This document shows positions 45,101 to 54,407 of a DNA stretch of 64,000 bases, in pieces. Each line of letters opens with the position of its first letter. The first letter of the stretch is position 1. This stretch comes from Bacteroidia bacterium (lineage in GTDB: Bacteria > Bacteroidota > Bacteroidia > NS11-12g > UBA955), in NCBI GenBank assembly GCA_023653095.1, contig JAMNXP010000001.1:574853-638852 (forward strand), given 5' to 3'. A program made the position numbers and the translations under genes. The notes beneath the pieces were generated by a model that searched no databases, had not been told where the DNA came from, and saw only the letters and a list, made by a program, of their open reading frames with translations.

Positions 45101-45563
45101 TCAGAAAATCAATGTCTAATGTTTGTCCCCGTGCAATTTCAAACGAATTGGATTCTAAGGCCGCACGCTCTACTACAAGTTCTGCGAGTGCTTCTGTATA
45201 CGTAATTACAATTCTTCTGTTGTTCTTACGCAAGGCATTGAGAGTTTCAATGCGCTCTTGTACATTCATGGCGTGTTCTCTTTGAGGAGAAAAACTCTTA
45301 ACGAAAGAGTCAGGCAAGAAATAAATGGGTTGTCCAGTGAGGAGATTCTCTAAATCTGATTTGAAATATTGAGATTCTTCCTTGGTGGGAAGCACTATCA
45401 ACATGGGTCTTTGAGTCTCGGCGAATACGGCTGCGCATGCAACACTTCCACCAGAACCTGCCATCCCTTGCAGATAGAGTAATTTGGAAGATATTATTCC
45501 TCCTAATAATTCTTGTATGGCCTCAGATTCTCTGAGTTTGCTTAAAATGTCTTTGGTATTCAT
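42195..45563 (-). CDS. mfd: Transcription-repair coupling factor
   Basis: 1122-aa Mfd, which removes RNA polymerase stalled at DNA damage and recruits UvrA. Domains: N-terminal UvrB-like region; RNA-polymerase-interacting domain ([20 protein letters not shown]); SF2 translocase with Walker A GDVGFGKT (about residues 581-588), [19 protein letters not shown] and [10 protein letters not shown]-terminal TRCF domain. The length is normal for Bacteroidota. It overlaps the transketolase C-subunit gene by 4 bases and is followed after 1 base by the metallo-hydrolase gene. Confidence 0.96.
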   Translation of the reverse strand: MNTKDILSKLRESEAIQELLGGIISSKLLYLQGMAGSGGSVACAAVFAETQRPMLIVLPTKEESQYFKSDLENLLTGQPIYFLPDSFVKSFSPQREHAMNVQERIETLNALRKNNRRIVITYTEALAELVVERAALESNSFEIARGQTLDIDFLIDFLHENGFEREDFVFEPGQFSIRGGIVDLFSFAHEYPFRMELDGDIIESIRAFDVNSQLSIKEMAHFTLVPKIQSETHQSTFTSLFSYLPQDTLLMSVDMPLQLEKLAKAWERYLQDHQSAIDLKAEHIPKHPKEIWLTPKEWFNGVQKFTQVFMGGERPTDKHQSITFNHEPQPIFKRNIELLKEWMQSQHQKGYTTLVFSDNNRQIERLQVLLKTTDQDEQFQPVYTGLASGFIDADLKMAFITEHQLFDKYYKPKSRASQSGNTLTLRELRHLKPGDFVTHIDHGIGRFAGLQKMEMNGVNQEVLRLVYRDNDLLYVSVNSLHKISKYTGKDGTTPTLHKLGSPAWDKQKKNTKKKVKDIARELIQLYAQRKQEKGFAFAPDNYLQLELEASFFYEDTPDQGKAIEAVKKDMENEQPMDRLVCGDVGFGKTEVAMRAAFKAVCDSKQVAVLVPTTILAQQHYRTFTKRFSGFPVTVEYLNRFKSAKDQKAVIEKLAQGKVDVVIGTHRLIGKDIKFKDLGLLIIDEEQKFGVGAKEKLKSIRVNVDTLTLTATPIPRTLHFSLMGARDLSIINTPPPNRQPVHTELASFSRDILGRAVIDEISRGGQVFVVHTRIKDIHELARIIEEEVPEARVCVAHGQMEGHELEDVMVRFIEGEYDVLVATSIIESGLDIPNANTIIINNAHLFGLSDLHQMRGRVGRSNIKAFCYLLSPPLSVLPEDSRKRLRTLEEYSELGSGFQVAMRDLDIRGAGNLLGAEQSGFIADMGFDMYHKILDEAVQELKQDEFRDLFDSPQEINIESRDCQIDTHYEILIPSEYVTQTSERISLYSELSNINTEIGLQGFIKELKDRFGRPPNEVLALVDSVRLKWAAKELGLEKVALLPTKMRCFFPGDAAAPVYQTEAFTMLIGMVATQPNKYNAKQTDRAFIIEVIGISDVFQALYELNEWKKALKPTESTSFTETD

Positions 45564-46513
45564 TTGCGAGCCATCACCTTCAACGCAGCCTCAACCACAT
45601 TGGGGGTATCAAGTCCGTATTTTACCAAAAGTTCATCAGGGGTACCGCTTTCACCAAAAGAATCGTTCACCGCCACCATTTCAAGTGGTTTTGGCAACAT
45701 TCTAGACAATAATTGAGCCACTGCGTCACCCAATCCACCGTTCATTTGATGTTCTTCAGCCGTTACCACACAACCGGTTTTTTGAACGGAAGCCAAAATA
45801 GCTTCATCATCAAGCGGTTTGATGGTATGAATATTGATAATTTCAGCACTGATGCCTTTTTCAGCAAGAATATGTCCAGCCTCAATGGCTTTCCACACCA
45901 AGTGACCGGTTGCCAAGATGGTAACATCGGTCCCTTCACTCAGCATTAATGCCTTTCCAATGATGAATGGGGTCTCTTCCGAAATAAACACTGGCCATTT
46001 TGGACGTCCAAATCTCAAATAAACTGGACCATGGTGGTCAGCAATAGCAATAGTAGCGGCTTTTGTTTGATTGTAATCGCAAGGATTGATCACTGTCATT
46101 CCTGGCAACATTTTCATCAATCCAATGTCTTCCAATATTTGGTGAGTAGCACCGTCTTCGCCCAGAGTTAAACCCGCATGTGAAGCACAAATTTTCACGT
46201 TTGCATGAGAATAGGCAATACTCTGACGAATCTGATCGTAAACGCGACCTGTTGAGAAGTTGGCAAAGGTACCAGTAAATGGAATTTTACCTCCTAAAGC
46301 CAAACCAGCGGCAACACCCATCATATTGGCTTCGGCAATTCCGGCTTGATAAAATCTTTCAGGGAATTCACCTTGAAAGTGATTCATCAATAATGAACCG
46401 GTTAAATCAGCACACATGGCTACCACGTTTGGATTTGTGCGTCCCAATTCAAGGAGTCCAGCTCCAAATCCGCTACGCGTGTCTTTTTGTCCTAGTATTT
46501 CGAAATGTTTCAT
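45560..46513 (-). CDS. Transketolase C-terminal subunit
   Basis: 317 aa. It holds the pyrimidine-binding and C-terminal domains of transketolase: [21 protein letters not shown]..., [19 protein letters not shown] (the glutamate that activates thiamine diphosphate is in GIAEANM), [14 protein letters not shown], and a C-terminal swivel domain ([17 protein letters not shown]). It pairs with the separate N-subunit encoded upstream (47918-48766); a vWA gene sits between. The protein transfers two-carbon units in the pentose phosphate pathway. Confidence 0.93.
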   Translation of the reverse strand: MKHFEILGQKDTRSGFGAGLLELGRTNPNVVAMCADLTGSLLMNHFQGEFPERFYQAGIAEANMMGVAAGLALGGKIPFTGTFANFSTGRVYDQIRQSIAYSHANVKICASHAGLTLGEDGATHQILEDIGLMKMLPGMTVINPCDYNQTKAATIAIADHHGPVYLRFGRPKWPVFISEETPFIIGKALMLSEGTDVTILATGHLVWKAIEAGHILAEKGISAEIINIHTIKPLDDEAILASVQKTGCVVTAEEHQMNGGLGDAVAQLLSRMLPKPLEMVAVNDSFGESGTPDELLVKYGLDTPNVVEAALKVMARK

Positions 46514-46522
46514 TGAAGATTT

Positions 46523-47911
46523 TTATAACGATAATGAGGTATTGATACCTGAAGTTATGCTAAATGGTTTTTTACGGGTGTATAGGGTTCTGGTTTCGCT
46601 TTTGGGACGATAAACTACCTCGTAATTTCCCGGTTGAATGATCAATTCATGTCGGCCAGCAGTGGTAGGAAGATCCATGACCCACACCATTTTTCCATCT
46701 TTCACTTGAAAAACAGCACCTTGAATATCTTTGGCCAACGAAAGTTGCAACATTCCTGGTGCTGGAATCTCAATGACGGTGGTTTTGTTCTGACTCACTT
46801 GAACGTCCTTAAAAACCAGTCTTGGAACTGATAAAATTTCAAGATCATAAGAACCAGTCAGGTATTTTTGAGTGGAATTGAAAGGCTGATTGTGCAGAAT
46901 TCCGCACTGATCTTTGACCTTTACAATGGCTTCCAACTGTCTGTAACGGGTAATTCCGCCCACTTTCAACAGAATATTTCCTCTTGGAGTATTTGCAGCG
47001 ATGGTATTGTGTCTACCACCTACCAATTCAATATTGGCTAGATTTACTGGCGGTAGGGAGTGCACCGTCATGTTGTATTTTCTCAAAGGATCTAAATACA
47101 AGGTATCAGGTATACCCTTTCCATTCATGGTGTGAACGAAATACTCTACCGATTCGTTTGTTTGTTGGTCGTATAAAGTAATGGGTATATCGGTTTCTAA
47201 CGGTCTTCCTTGCTGATCCAATAAATTGATTTGAGCACTGGTATTGTTCAACACTTGCGACACAATTACGCCCATGACTTTTTGAAACTGTGATGCATCT
47301 TCGGCGTTGAAATACTTTCCAGCACAGGAATAAGCGGTTCTGAATTTCTCTGAATCCGTTCCAAGTCCAATAATAAAGGGTCTTAGTACAATTCCTTTTT
47401 TCTGAAGCACTCTGCTTACTTCGCATGGGTCACCTGGACATTCTTCTACTCCATCGGTGATAATGATCACTACGTTTCGAGCGGTTTTATCTACGGGGAA
47501 GTCTTTTTCAGTTGCCAGCAACGATTGTGTGATACTGGTGTAACCCAAAGGCTTGATAGATTTTAATCTTTTATTAAACTCCTTATGATTGTAGGGTCCA
47601 AACGGCACCTCTAGTTTAGTATCATTACAATCTCTGAGTTCATTGGGTTTATTGTGCCCAAAAACGCGAAGTCCCATTTCAAGATCGGGAACGGTTCTTA
47701 GGGAGTCTACCATTCTCGACATCAACGTGATGGCGATTGACCATCTGTTGGATGTTTCCATGGGCTCTAACATAGACCCGCTTCCGTCAAGGAGGAAGAG
47801 AATACGCGTTTTACGGCCTGGGAAGGCATTTTGAATTTGCGCATTCAGAGGAATACACCCGAGAGCGCATCCCCAGAAAAGCAAAGTCCAAATGATCTTC
47901 CTTAAATTCAT
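46523..47911 (-). CDS. Exported von Willebrand factor A domain protein
   Basis: 462 aa with signal peptide (MNLRKIIWTLLFWGCALGC..., cleavage near NAQ, residue 25). The vWA domain (about residues 35-215) has the full MIDAS motif: DGSGSM (D42, S44, S46), a Thr in YTSITQSL, and ITDGVEECPGD. The following 240 residues are beta-rich (LNLLDQQGRPLETDIPITL-like and NILLKVGGITRYRQLEA) without a recognised domain. It likely binds a partner through a metal at the cell envelope. Placement between the two transketolase genes, 6 and 9 bases apart, is unusual. Confidence 0.85.
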   Translation of the reverse strand: MNLRKIIWTLLFWGCALGCIPLNAQIQNAFPGRKTRILFLLDGSGSMLEPMETSNRWSIAITLMSRMVDSLRTVPDLEMGLRVFGHNKPNELRDCNDTKLEVPFGPYNHKEFNKRLKSIKPLGYTSITQSLLATEKDFPVDKTARNVVIIITDGVEECPGDPCEVSRVLQKKGIVLRPFIIGLGTDSEKFRTAYSCAGKYFNAEDASQFQKVMGVIVSQVLNNTSAQINLLDQQGRPLETDIPITLYDQQTNESVEYFVHTMNGKGIPDTLYLDPLRKYNMTVHSLPPVNLANIELVGGRHNTIAANTPRGNILLKVGGITRYRQLEAIVKVKDQCGILHNQPFNSTQKYLTGSYDLEILSVPRLVFKDVQVSQNKTTVIEIPAPGMLQLSLAKDIQGAVFQVKDGKMVWVMDLPTTAGRHELIIQPGNYEVVYRPKSETRTLYTRKKPFSITSGINTSLSL

Positions 47912-47917
47912 TAATTC

Positions 47918-48766
47918 TTAATAATCACCTAGTTCAGTAACGGGCAATTGCGCTAGAGCTTTCTCTAATTGTTCATCGCTAGGGGCTTTACCGTGCCAAG
48001 CATGGCTACCCATCATAAAGTCAACGCCTTGTCCCATTTCGGTTTTCATGATAATCACAATAGGCTTACCAGCACCCAAATGCGATTGAGCTTGAGGCAC
48101 TACAGTATGAATGCTGTCGTAGTTATTACCATCCATTTCTAGGACCATCCAACCAAAAGCTTCAAACTTTGATTTTAGCTCGGTGATGCCCATAACATCG
48201 CCGGTAGAACCATCAATTTGTTGTTGATTGAAGTCAACAGCAACAATCATATTGTCAATTTTATTGTGGGCCGAGAACATAACGGCCTCCCATATTTGAC
48301 CTTCCTGAAGTTCACCATCGCCGGTGAGTACCCAAACGGTAGATGAATCTTTATCTAATTTCTTTTGTAACGCAAATCCTACGGCTACTGAAAGTCCCTG
48401 TCCTAAAGAACCTGTCGCAACGCGCACCCCGGGAAGTCCTTCGTGAGTAGTAGGATGTCCCTGCAAGCGGGTATTCAACTTTCTAAAAGTAGCTAATTCT
48501 GAAACGTCAAAGTAGCCGGAGCGGGCCAACACTGAGTAAAACACGGGCGAAATGTGCCCGTTGCTCATGATGAATACATCTTCGCCTTTTCCTGAGGGAT
48601 CGAATTTCTGGGGATTGTGATTCATGTATTGAAAATACAACGCGGTCAGATAATCTGCACAGCCCAAAGAACCACCTGGGTGACCGCTATTCACAGCGTG
48701 TACCATACGGAGGATATCGCGACGAACTTGACGCGAAACCACGGAAAGAGGGAGGTTATTGCTCAT
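47918..48766 (-). CDS. Transketolase N-terminal subunit
   Basis: 282 aa from ATG 48766 (MSNNLPLSVVSRQVRRDI); the longer in-frame start at 48808 lies upstream of the TAACTTTG box and is unlikely. It is the diphosphate-binding domain: NSGHPGGSLGCADYLTALYF and the thiamine diphosphate motif GDGELQEGQIWEA followed by N in VAVDFNQQQ. Together with the C-subunit it forms a complete enzyme. First gene of the five-gene minus-strand operon. Confidence 0.94.
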   Translation of the reverse strand: MSNNLPLSVVSRQVRRDILRMVHAVNSGHPGGSLGCADYLTALYFQYMNHNPQKFDPSGKGEDVFIMSNGHISPVFYSVLARSGYFDVSELATFRKLNTRLQGHPTTHEGLPGVRVATGSLGQGLSVAVGFALQKKLDKDSSTVWVLTGDGELQEGQIWEAVMFSAHNKIDNMIVAVDFNQQQIDGSTGDVMGITELKSKFEAFGWMVLEMDGNNYDSIHTVVPQAQSHLGAGKPIVIIMKTEMGQGVDFMMGSHAWHGKAPSDEQLEKALAQLPVTELGDY

Positions 48767-48774
48767 AAAGGATA

Positions 48775-48782
48775 CAAAGTTA
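48775..48782 (-). promoter_or_regulatory. TAnnTTTG box of the transketolase-mfd operon
   Basis: TAACTTTG on the minus strand, 8 bases before ATG 48766. It is one of a divergent pair with 48820-48827. Confidence 0.6.
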
Positions 48783-48819
48783 ACCGATAATTGGCTGCTA
48801 ATATTCACAAGTTATTCGT

Positions 48820-48827
48820 TATATTTG
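48820..48827 (+). promoter_or_regulatory. TAnnTTTG box of the bamD operon
   Basis: TATATTTG 17 bases before ATG 48845; a TTG at 48791-48793 lies 26 bases upstream of the box, slightly beyond the usual spacing. Confidence 0.6.
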
Positions 48828-48844
48828 CGGGTTAATTGTAAACT

Positions 48845-49654
48845 ATGCGCACAAAAATCTTGGTTTGGGCATTGAGCACCTTTATTTTACTTGCTTCTTG
48901 CGGGGAATATCAAAAGGTGTACAAGAGCAAAGATACTTCCTTGAAGTACCAAAAGGCCATGTCTCTGTATCAAGATAAAAAGTATGCTAAATCTGCTCAA
49001 TTGTTAGAGCAATTGAGAGACATGTATCGTCGCACAGATAGTTTGGAAGTAGTATACTACCGCTTAGCAATGTGTTATTACAACTTAAAAGATTATCCGT
49101 TTGCTTCCTTGTTTTTCAAAGACTTTACCGATAATTTTTCTTCGAGTCCTAGAGCTGTGGAATGCGCCTACATGGCACTTTATTGCGATTTCTTGGGAAT
49201 AGGCTCTCACGACCTTGACCAATCTGAAACACGCAACGTTTTAGAGGCACTGCAAAATTTTACCAATTTCCATCCTGATTCTGAATACACCGAAAAGTGC
49301 AACTCACACATAGACGAACTCAGAAACAAGTTGCAAAAGAAGGAATACGACATGGTCATGCAGTATTACAACATGACCGAGTATAAGTCGGCAGTTACCG
49401 CAAGTAAAAATACGGTTAAACTTTACCCCGACATTCCTGAAAGAGAAGAATTGGAATACATTGCGGTAAAAGCGCAATTCTTGTATGCCAAAAACAGCAT
49501 TGAATCTAAACGAAAGGAACGCTACCAATTGGTGGTTGAGAATTTCGAAGACTATAAATACAACAACCCTCCAAGCAGTAAACACTACGAAGAATGTAAA
49601 AACTTCGCAGAAATCAGCAAAAAGGAGATAAAAAAAATGGAAGAACTTTTATGA
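48845..49654 (+). CDS. bamD: Outer-membrane assembly lipoprotein BamD
   Basis: 269-aa lipoprotein: signal peptide ends LLASC with Cys 19. The mature part is a stack of five TPR-like helix pairs (KYQKAMSLYQDKKYAKSAQLLEQL, EVVYYRLAMCYYNLKDYPFA, and the family block SPRAVECAYMALYCDF). BamD is the essential partner of BamA in inserting beta-barrel proteins. In Bacteroidota it is regularly followed by the omega-like RNA polymerase gene and coaBC, as here. The stop overlaps the next start by 4 bases. Confidence 0.92.
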   Translation: MRTKILVWALSTFILLASCGEYQKVYKSKDTSLKYQKAMSLYQDKKYAKSAQLLEQLRDMYRRTDSLEVVYYRLAMCYYNLKDYPFASLFFKDFTDNFSSSPRAVECAYMALYCDFLGIGSHDLDQSETRNVLEALQNFTNFHPDSEYTEKCNSHIDELRNKLQKKEYDMVMQYYNMTEYKSAVTASKNTVKLYPDIPEREELEYIAVKAQFLYAKNSIESKRKERYQLVVENFEDYKYNNPPSSKHYEECKNFAEISKKEIKKMEELL

Positions 49655-49977
49655 ACATAAAAAGTAAAAATCAAGCAGAGACCCGTGATTTGAAAATCAT
49701 GGAAGAACAAACCCAAAGTGTTTATTTAACCACCGCTATCATTTCGCGCAGAGCTGACCAAATTGCTGAAAAGCAAAAAGAAGAATTGCGTAATCGTTTG
49801 GAACCCTTCGCGCACGACTCTGACAACCTTGAGGAAGTTCAAGAAAATCGTGAACAAATTGAAATCAGTTTGATGTACGAGCGTATGCCAAAGCCTACTC
49901 TTTTGGCTACTCACGAGTACATTGACGGAAAAACCTACTGGAGAATGCCTGAAGCTCCAGCCAATGATCCAAAATAA
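49651..49977 (+). CDS. RNA polymerase omega/Rpb6-like subunit
   Basis: 108 aa, in the place and with the motif of the Bacteroidota omega subunit: VYLTTAIISRRADQIAEKQKEEL resembles the omega/Rpb6 helix (A...A.R...L). The C-terminal half (ERMPKPTLLATHEYIDGKTYW) is the Bacteroidota-specific tail. Omega assists RNA polymerase assembly and can bind (p)ppGpp in some bacteria. It overlaps both neighbours (4 bases with bamD, 14 with coaBC). Confidence 0.85.
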   Translation: MNIKSKNQAETRDLKIMEEQTQSVYLTTAIISRRADQIAEKQKEELRNRLEPFAHDSDNLEEVQENREQIEISLMYERMPKPTLLATHEYIDGKTYWRMPEAPANDPK

Positions 49978-51199
49978 AAACATATTAATAGGAATTACAG
50001 GCGGCATTGCCGCCTATAAAATTCCACTTTTGGTAAGGTTACTCAAACAAGCAGGTGCCCATGTACAAGTTATTTGTACAGAATCTGCATTGCAGTTTGT
50101 AACCGCTCAAACCCTTTCCGTCTTATCAGAGAATAAGGTTCATTCAGAATTTTTCGACCCCGAAACCCATCTTTGGAATCACCACGTGAATTTAGGGCTT
50201 TGGGCAGATGCTTTCATCATCGCTCCTGCAGGTTCAAATACCTTGGCAAAAATGGTGCAAGGGCAATGCGACAATCTACTCCTCACCACTTATCTGTCTG
50301 CTCGTTGTCCAGTTTGGGTCGCTCCAGCTATGGACTTAGACATGTACGAACAACCGGGAGTTAAATTGAATCTTGAAACTCTGAAATCTAGAGGAGTTCA
50401 TGTCATTGATGCTGAGGAAGGTCCACTAGCCAGCGGTTTATCAGGAAAAGGCCGAATGGCCGAGCCCGAAACCCTATTTCAAGCATTGAACGATTATTTT
50501 GCCCCTCCTGTAACTGGATGGTTGGGTAAAAAAGTCTTAGTAACTGCGGGTCCAACGTATGAAGCCATTGATCCTGTTCGATTTATTGGCAATCACAGCA
50601 CGGGCAAAATGGGTATATGCATTGCCGAAGCATTGGCAAACTTGGGAGCCCATGTAGAACTTGTTTTAGGCCCTACTCACTTGTCAGTATCTGAAAATAG
50701 ATATGCAGGTAACATAAAAACTACAAGGGTCAAATCAGCTAAAGAAATGCTTCAGGTTTGCAAGGACTTGTTTGTTCATTGCGATGGACTGATCATGTCA
50801 GCGGCGGTAGCTGATTACACTCCAGAGTTTGTTGCCCCTGAAAAAATAAAGAAATCAGACGAACGCATATCATTGAATTTGGTCAAAAACCCAGATATAT
50901 TGTTTGAACTTTCAACTCATCGAGAACAACATCAATTTTCAGTGGGATTTGCCTTAGAAACACAAAACGGTGAAGAAAATGCGTTACAAAAACTTCATAA
51001 AAAACGTTTGGATGCCATAGTATTGAACATGGTCAATGAAAATACAGGATTTCAAAGTGAAACCAATAAAATTGTCATATTAGATAATTCAGGTAAAAAA
51101 ATTGAGTCTGATTTAAAATCTAAATCAGATATTGCTGTTTACCTATTAGAACATTTAAATTTGATTTTATTCAAACATGAGAATGAAAACCGTCACTAA
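49964..51199 (+). CDS. coaBC: Phosphopantothenoylcysteine decarboxylase/synthetase
   Basis: 411-aa bifunctional enzyme of coenzyme A synthesis. The N-terminal CoaC flavoprotein has GITGGIAAYKIPLLVRLLK, the catalytic histidine in NHHVNLGLWADAFIIAPA, and the PAMDLDMY substrate loop. The CoaB domain has LVTAGPTYEAIDPVRFIGNH and MSAAVADYTP. Start ATG 49964 (MIQNKNILIGIT) is preferred over the in-frame start at 49922 because the extra residues lie within the omega gene and match nothing in the family. Confidence 0.93.
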   Translation: MIQNKNILIGITGGIAAYKIPLLVRLLKQAGAHVQVICTESALQFVTAQTLSVLSENKVHSEFFDPETHLWNHHVNLGLWADAFIIAPAGSNTLAKMVQGQCDNLLLTTYLSARCPVWVAPAMDLDMYEQPGVKLNLETLKSRGVHVIDAEEGPLASGLSGKGRMAEPETLFQALNDYFAPPVTGWLGKKVLVTAGPTYEAIDPVRFIGNHSTGKMGICIAEALANLGAHVELVLGPTHLSVSENRYAGNIKTTRVKSAKEMLQVCKDLFVHCDGLIMSAAVADYTPEFVAPEKIKKSDERISLNLVKNPDILFELSTHREQHQFSVGFALETQNGEENALQKLHKKRLDAIVLNMVNENTGFQSETNKIVILDNSGKKIESDLKSKSDIAVYLLEHLNLILFKHENENRH

Positions 51200-52097
51200 T
51201 TATAGTTTCAAAATACTTTTTTCCTTTACTGCTGCTCTTTTCTCCATTCATCTTTTAGATGCTCAAGAGATCAATGCCTCTGTTCAAGTGGTAGCTCCTA
51301 GAGTTCAGCAATCTGATAAAAACATCCTCCAAACTCTTCAAAACAGCATTCAGCAATTCATCAATAACCGAAAGTGGACAGAGGATAAGGTTGAGATGGT
51401 TGAGAGAATTGATGTTTCCTTGTTCATGGAAATCACTTCTTTCGAAAACAACAACTTCTCAGGAACGGTACAATTGCAAGTCATTAGACCTGTTTATAAT
51501 TCTACCTACAAAACAACGGTTTTGCAGTTTAACGATGATGACGTTTCATTTAGTTATCGCGAATTTGAGAATTTAGATTATCAGGAAAACATGAACATGA
51601 ATGATCTAACTACCTTATTGGCTTATTACGTGTATATTGCCCTAGGAGTTGATCACGATAGTTTTGGTGAATTGGCGGGCAGTGAGCACCTCACTAAAGC
51701 ACAAAGCATTGTCAATCTAATGTCAAATAAACCCGGTTGGAATCAAGGAGACGGTAAGGGATTTAGAAATCGTTTTTACCTGGCTGAAAACTTGACAAGT
51801 CCAAGATTCAAGGAATTTAGGGAATTGAGCTACCGTTATCACCGTTTGGGATTGGACCAATTTCATGAAAATCCTGAAAAAGGCAGAAAAATAATCACTG
51901 AAACTCTACAAAAAATTCAAGAGGCCTCACAAAACAATCGAAACTCTTTGATGCAAAAATTGTTCTTCACTACAAAATGGCCTGAACTTGTTGAAATATA
52001 CAAAGGAGCGACAGCGGCTGAGAAAGCCAACATCACCAAACTCCTCATGGATATAGACCCCACTAACAGTAAGCGCTACGAAAACATAAAAGCATGA
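51177..52097 (+). CDS. DUF4835 family exported protein
   Basis: 306 aa with signal peptide (MRMKTVTNYSFKILFSFTAALFSIHLLDAQ). The mature protein begins EINASVQVVAPRVQQSDKNI, with LQNSIQQFINNRKWTEDK, QVIRPVYNSTYKTTV, and LTTLLAYYVYIALGVDHDSF, all matching DUF4835, a Bacteroidota family regularly encoded after coaBC. Function unknown; its place next to bamD and coaBC suggests an envelope role. It overlaps coaBC by 23 bases and aroB by 4. Confidence 0.9.
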   Translation: MRMKTVTNYSFKILFSFTAALFSIHLLDAQEINASVQVVAPRVQQSDKNILQTLQNSIQQFINNRKWTEDKVEMVERIDVSLFMEITSFENNNFSGTVQLQVIRPVYNSTYKTTVLQFNDDDVSFSYREFENLDYQENMNMNDLTTLLAYYVYIALGVDHDSFGELAGSEHLTKAQSIVNLMSNKPGWNQGDGKGFRNRFYLAENLTSPRFKEFRELSYRYHRLGLDQFHENPEKGRKIITETLQKIQEASQNNRNSLMQKLFFTTKWPELVEIYKGATAAEKANITKLLMDIDPTNSKRYENIKA

Positions 52098-53170
52098 TTG
52101 TACGTACCGAAACCATCGACTCTCGCATAGAAACTTGGTTAGACAAGAACCAACCCGATAAAATTGTGGTAGTTGTATCTCAAACCAGCAAGTTATTGTG
52201 TTTGCCAAAACTCCAGATACATTTAAAACTAGACAATATCATTTACGAAGTACCTGATGGAGATGATTCTAAAACCATGGGTTATTGCCAAGATTTATGG
52301 GAAGTCATGCTTCGTAACGACGTTAGCCGTAATTCTCTTGTGATCGCAGTTGGCGGTGGTGCAGTACTTGATTTTGCTGGTTTCTGCGCCTCGGTTTACA
52401 TGCGCGGAATCCCTTGCATGTACGTACCTACTACCCTTCTTTCTATGGTAGACGGTTCAGAAGGCGGCAAAACGGGAATCAATTTCTATGGAACGAAAAA
52501 CATCATAGGAACCTTTACTGAACCGGTTAAAATTCTAAGAAACGTTGATTTTTTACCCACCCTACCGCAATTTGAGGTGTTGGCAGGATGGGCTGAAATC
52601 ATCAAACACGCCATAATCAATAACGGCGCTTTGTGGAATCACATTCAAAACGGCATCCCCTCCCTAGACAACACCGAACTTTGGATGGATATAATTCGCG
52701 AAAACATCACCTTCAAGAAAGGTATAGTTGAAAATGATTTTAGAGAAAAAGGTGAACGTAAATTATTAAACCTTGGACATACCATTGGTCACGGATTAGA
52801 AGCTCTCCATTTCGAGAATCCCGAAGTAACTCATGGAATATGTGTCGCAAATGGCATCTATTGGGAAACATTGCTAGCCATTGACGCAGGCTTGGCTGAC
52901 CCTTCCTTGCTCGAAACCATTGAGAATTTAATTTTCCCATTGTATCCCAAAATCTACTGGTCAACTGACGAAGTAGAGCCTTTGGTTTCTTTGCTGATGC
53001 ATGATAAGAAAAACAGAAACGGTAAAATTCAATTCACCTTGCCGCTTTCAATTGGAAATTGCAAATACGATGTGGAAATCAGCGACGCCAACCTACGATA
53101 TTTCTTGAATAAACACGCATCTGCTGAATTAGCCAATGAATCTGACACAGTTTCATCTGCCGAGTTCTAA
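52094..53170 (+). CDS. aroB: 3-dehydroquinate synthase
   Basis: 358-aa second enzyme of the shikimate pathway, converting DAHP to 3-dehydroquinate with NAD and a divalent metal. Seen: GGGAVLDFAGFCASVYMRGI (NAD-binding), PTTLLSMVDGSEGGKTGINF, a metal ligand glutamate in AGWAEIIKHA, and GHTIGHGLEAL with two more ligands. In many Bacteroidota this position holds recN; here the aroB-aroA pair completes the operon. It overlaps aroA by 35 bases. Confidence 0.94.
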   Translation: MIVRTETIDSRIETWLDKNQPDKIVVVVSQTSKLLCLPKLQIHLKLDNIIYEVPDGDDSKTMGYCQDLWEVMLRNDVSRNSLVIAVGGGAVLDFAGFCASVYMRGIPCMYVPTTLLSMVDGSEGGKTGINFYGTKNIIGTFTEPVKILRNVDFLPTLPQFEVLAGWAEIIKHAIINNGALWNHIQNGIPSLDNTELWMDIIRENITFKKGIVENDFREKGERKLLNLGHTIGHGLEALHFENPEVTHGICVANGIYWETLLAIDAGLADPSLLETIENLIFPLYPKIYWSTDEVEPLVSLLMHDKKNRNGKIQFTLPLSIGNCKYDVEISDANLRYFLNKHASAELANESDTVSSAEF

Positions 53171-54407
53171 AAGCGAATCTCACCGGGTTCTTGCGCTACT
53201 TTATCTATCGAAACTTGATCTAAAAGGGTTGAAGAACCCATCTCATTCTCGAGATACCCAACTCTTTATCCATAATCTTCAAAGTAAGGAAAGCTGCATT
53301 GATTTTCACGATGCAGGAACTCCTGCGCGCATTGCATTGGCCTTATTTGCTTTCGAAGGACGAAAAGTCACGCTAACCGGCAACCAGAGTCTTCAAAAAC
53401 GACCCATAAAAGCTCTAGTTGATGGGCTTAATTCTCTCGGCGCAAAAATTAAATACTTAAAAAACGACGGATTTTTTCCCTGCACCATTGAAGGACAGAT
53501 AAATTCTGAATCTCTTAGAGATAATCCTAACATTGTTCTGGATCGAACTGAAAGTAGTCAGTTCGCCACTGCCATGATGCTGATTTGCAGTCAAATGTTT
53601 GACCTCCCAAAAATTCAAATTTCATTAATCGGTAAGGAACATTCCAATTCCTATATTGAAATGACCGCAAAAACCTTGAATCAATTTCAAATTCCTTGCA
53701 TTTTTAATCAAGCAGACGATCTAATCGAAATCAATCCTCAAAAACCCTTTATACCCTCTGATATTTACATAGAAGCCGATTGGTCAGCCGCTCTTTATGG
53801 ATTTCAATATCTGCTTGCCCTCCGTTGGACAAAAAAACAGAATTACGAGTGGTGTTTCCCTCAACTGAAACTGCCCTCTCTCCAAGGAGACTCCCAGACA
53901 TTGCTCATATTTGTGTCCCTCGGTTTGAATGCAGATATTCAAGAAAACGGCATCGTTTGTACGACTCAAAATATCCATTCATTAGAAAATGCCTTTCAAA
54001 AATCGGTATCTATAGATTGCCGAAACTTCCCTGATGCGGTACCTACATTGGTTAGTACTTTTTCCTTGGCCTGGTTCTTAAAAGATGGTAAAAAACCTAA
54101 TTATAACATCGTTTTCCAGGGTATATCCAACTTGATAACCAAGGAAAGCAACCGTATTGAAGCGCTGAATGTCAATTTGTTACTTTTTGGCTTTGAACTA
54201 ACAAAAGTCAATGAAGAAGATTATAAACTGACTCAATTGAATTACTCTGCAGACGTCAATGAAATCTTAACCATCAAAACCTTCCACGATCATAGAATTG
54301 CCATGAGCTTTGCCCCTTGGAAACTGATATTTCCTCAACTGCAATTCGATGATACCGATTGTGTAGTAAAAAGCTTTCCTGATTTTTGGAATCAAATCAA
54401 CCCTTAA
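53136..54407 (+). CDS. aroA: 3-phosphoshikimate 1-carboxyvinyltransferase (EPSP synthase)
   Basis: 423-aa enzyme joining shikimate-3-phosphate and PEP. Motifs are recognisable but somewhat divergent: SSKSESHRVLAL (substrate lysine), DAGTPARIALALF in place of the usual NSGTT..R, LTGNQSLQKRPIKALVDGL, RTESSQFATAMML, SNRIEALNV and FHDHRIAMSFA. The start at 53136 lies within aroB and is supported by the direct entry into the SKS motif. Its last 11 bases overlap the convergent mazG gene. Confidence 0.9.
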   Translation: MNLTQFHLPSSKSESHRVLALLYLSKLDLKGLKNPSHSRDTQLFIHNLQSKESCIDFHDAGTPARIALALFAFEGRKVTLTGNQSLQKRPIKALVDGLNSLGAKIKYLKNDGFFPCTIEGQINSESLRDNPNIVLDRTESSQFATAMMLICSQMFDLPKIQISLIGKEHSNSYIEMTAKTLNQFQIPCIFNQADDLIEINPQKPFIPSDIYIEADWSAALYGFQYLLALRWTKKQNYEWCFPQLKLPSLQGDSQTLLIFVSLGLNADIQENGIVCTTQNIHSLENAFQKSVSIDCRNFPDAVPTLVSTFSLAWFLKDGKKPNYNIVFQGISNLITKESNRIEALNVNLLLFGFELTKVNEEDYKLTQLNYSADVNEILTIKTFHDHRIAMSFAPWKLIFPQLQFDDTDCVVKSFPDFWNQINP

